From: a virus
Direction: 5' to 3' (one strand)
DNA: 37,571 bases
IMG/VR virus record: IMGVR_UViG_3300035670_000647
Span: 1 to 37,571 of that record
Below are positions 37,502 through 37,571 of this stretch, in pieces. Numbering within the stretch: the stretch's first letter is position 1; the number at the start of each line of letters is the position of its first letter. The position numbers and the translations under genes are program-made. The notes beneath the pieces are model-generated. The model saw nothing but the letters and a program-made list of their open reading frames with translations. It was not told the origin of the DNA and did no database searches.

Positions 37502-37571
37502 ACACCACCGATTTTCAACGCCACGTTAACCGCCTATTCATCAAGCCAACCGACGAGACAGGCCGACTTGT
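37498..37571 (+). CDS. MazG-like pyrophosphohydrolase, N-terminal part (cut by the window end)
   Basis: ATG at 37498 overlaps the previous stop. The 24 whole codons encode MNTTDFQRHVNRLFIKPTDE and TGRL, the usual start of phage MazG-like proteins that continue with an AGEAGELAD-type motif. Exactly that continuation appears at base 1. The two fragments cannot be joined base to base in frame (one base short, modulo three), so a short stretch is missing. Confidence 0.75.
   Translation, partial: MNTTDFQRHVNRLFIKPTDETGRL

Noticed and set aside
1-37571. Integrase, excisionase, CI-type repressor, attachment site
   Set aside because: None recognised on either strand; only a single small XRE protein is present.
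1-37571. Insertion sequences or transposases
   Set aside because: No transposase-like product and no terminal repeats with target duplications were seen.

Overview
The window reads as an essentially complete genome of a short-tailed (podovirus-like) phage of a proteobacterium. The host is probably a beta-proteobacterium of the Burkholderiales type; this is inferred from the flavour of the small accessory proteins and moderately high GC, and no host marker proves it. Genes are packed head to tail with ATGA or TAATG overlaps. There is a terminase, portal, scaffold, HK97-type capsid, adaptor and tail-hub set. There is no tape measure, sheath or tail-tube gene. No integrase and no CI-type repressor were recognised, so a lytic life style is more likely, although a C4-like antisense RNA and an XRE regulator leave room for something else.

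The two ends belong together. The last 74 bases encode the N-terminus, and the first 231 bases the C-terminus, of one MazG-like pyrophosphohydrolase. The map is therefore circular or circularly permuted, with a short piece missing at the cut. On that circle there are two opposed arms. The rightward arm starts at a divergent promoter near 32.6 kb and runs through the end of the window and on from position 1 to 8.5 kb. It encodes a pentapeptide-repeat protein, an XRE regulator, SSB, a P-loop kinase, a ParB-like/PAPS-reductase-like (IbrB/IbrA-type) pair, MazG, NinB, an HNH-type protein, RusA, a replication initiator with an internal candidate origin, and a lambda-P-like loader. A second promoter at 4.4 kb then drives a string of small accessory proteins. 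The leftward arm starts at the same divergent promoter with an Erf annealing protein and a YqaJ-type exonuclease. It continues with small genes, a C4-like RNA and a tRNA-Arg. From a promoter at 28.1 kb it carries the packaging, head, tail, ejection, fibre and lysis genes down to 8.5 kb, where the two arms converge on a terminator.

The head and tail order on the minus strand is TerS, TerL, a lectin-like protein, portal, a beta-rich protein with an apparent frameshift, a small protein, scaffold, major capsid, two small decoration-like proteins, a coiled-coil protein, adaptor, a small protein, a beta-propeller tail hub, a GNAT protein, three ejection-type proteins, a tail fibre and a secreted beta-helix protein. 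Lysis uses two small membrane proteins (holin/antiholin candidates), a GH24 lysozyme and an i-spanin with the o-spanin nested inside it.

The most unusual signals are these: (1) a candidate C4-type RNA with a gap-free three-way junction and an upstream self-complement; (2) a long-stem structured RNA ahead of the replication genes; (3) helically phased MluI-core iterons followed by a 50-base pure purine run inside the initiator gene; (4) one promoter-plus-leader cassette used at three places, two of them forming a back-to-back inverted repeat; (5) an IbrA/IbrB-type pair of unknown function in the early arm; and (6) a homopolymer frameshift in a virion gene.
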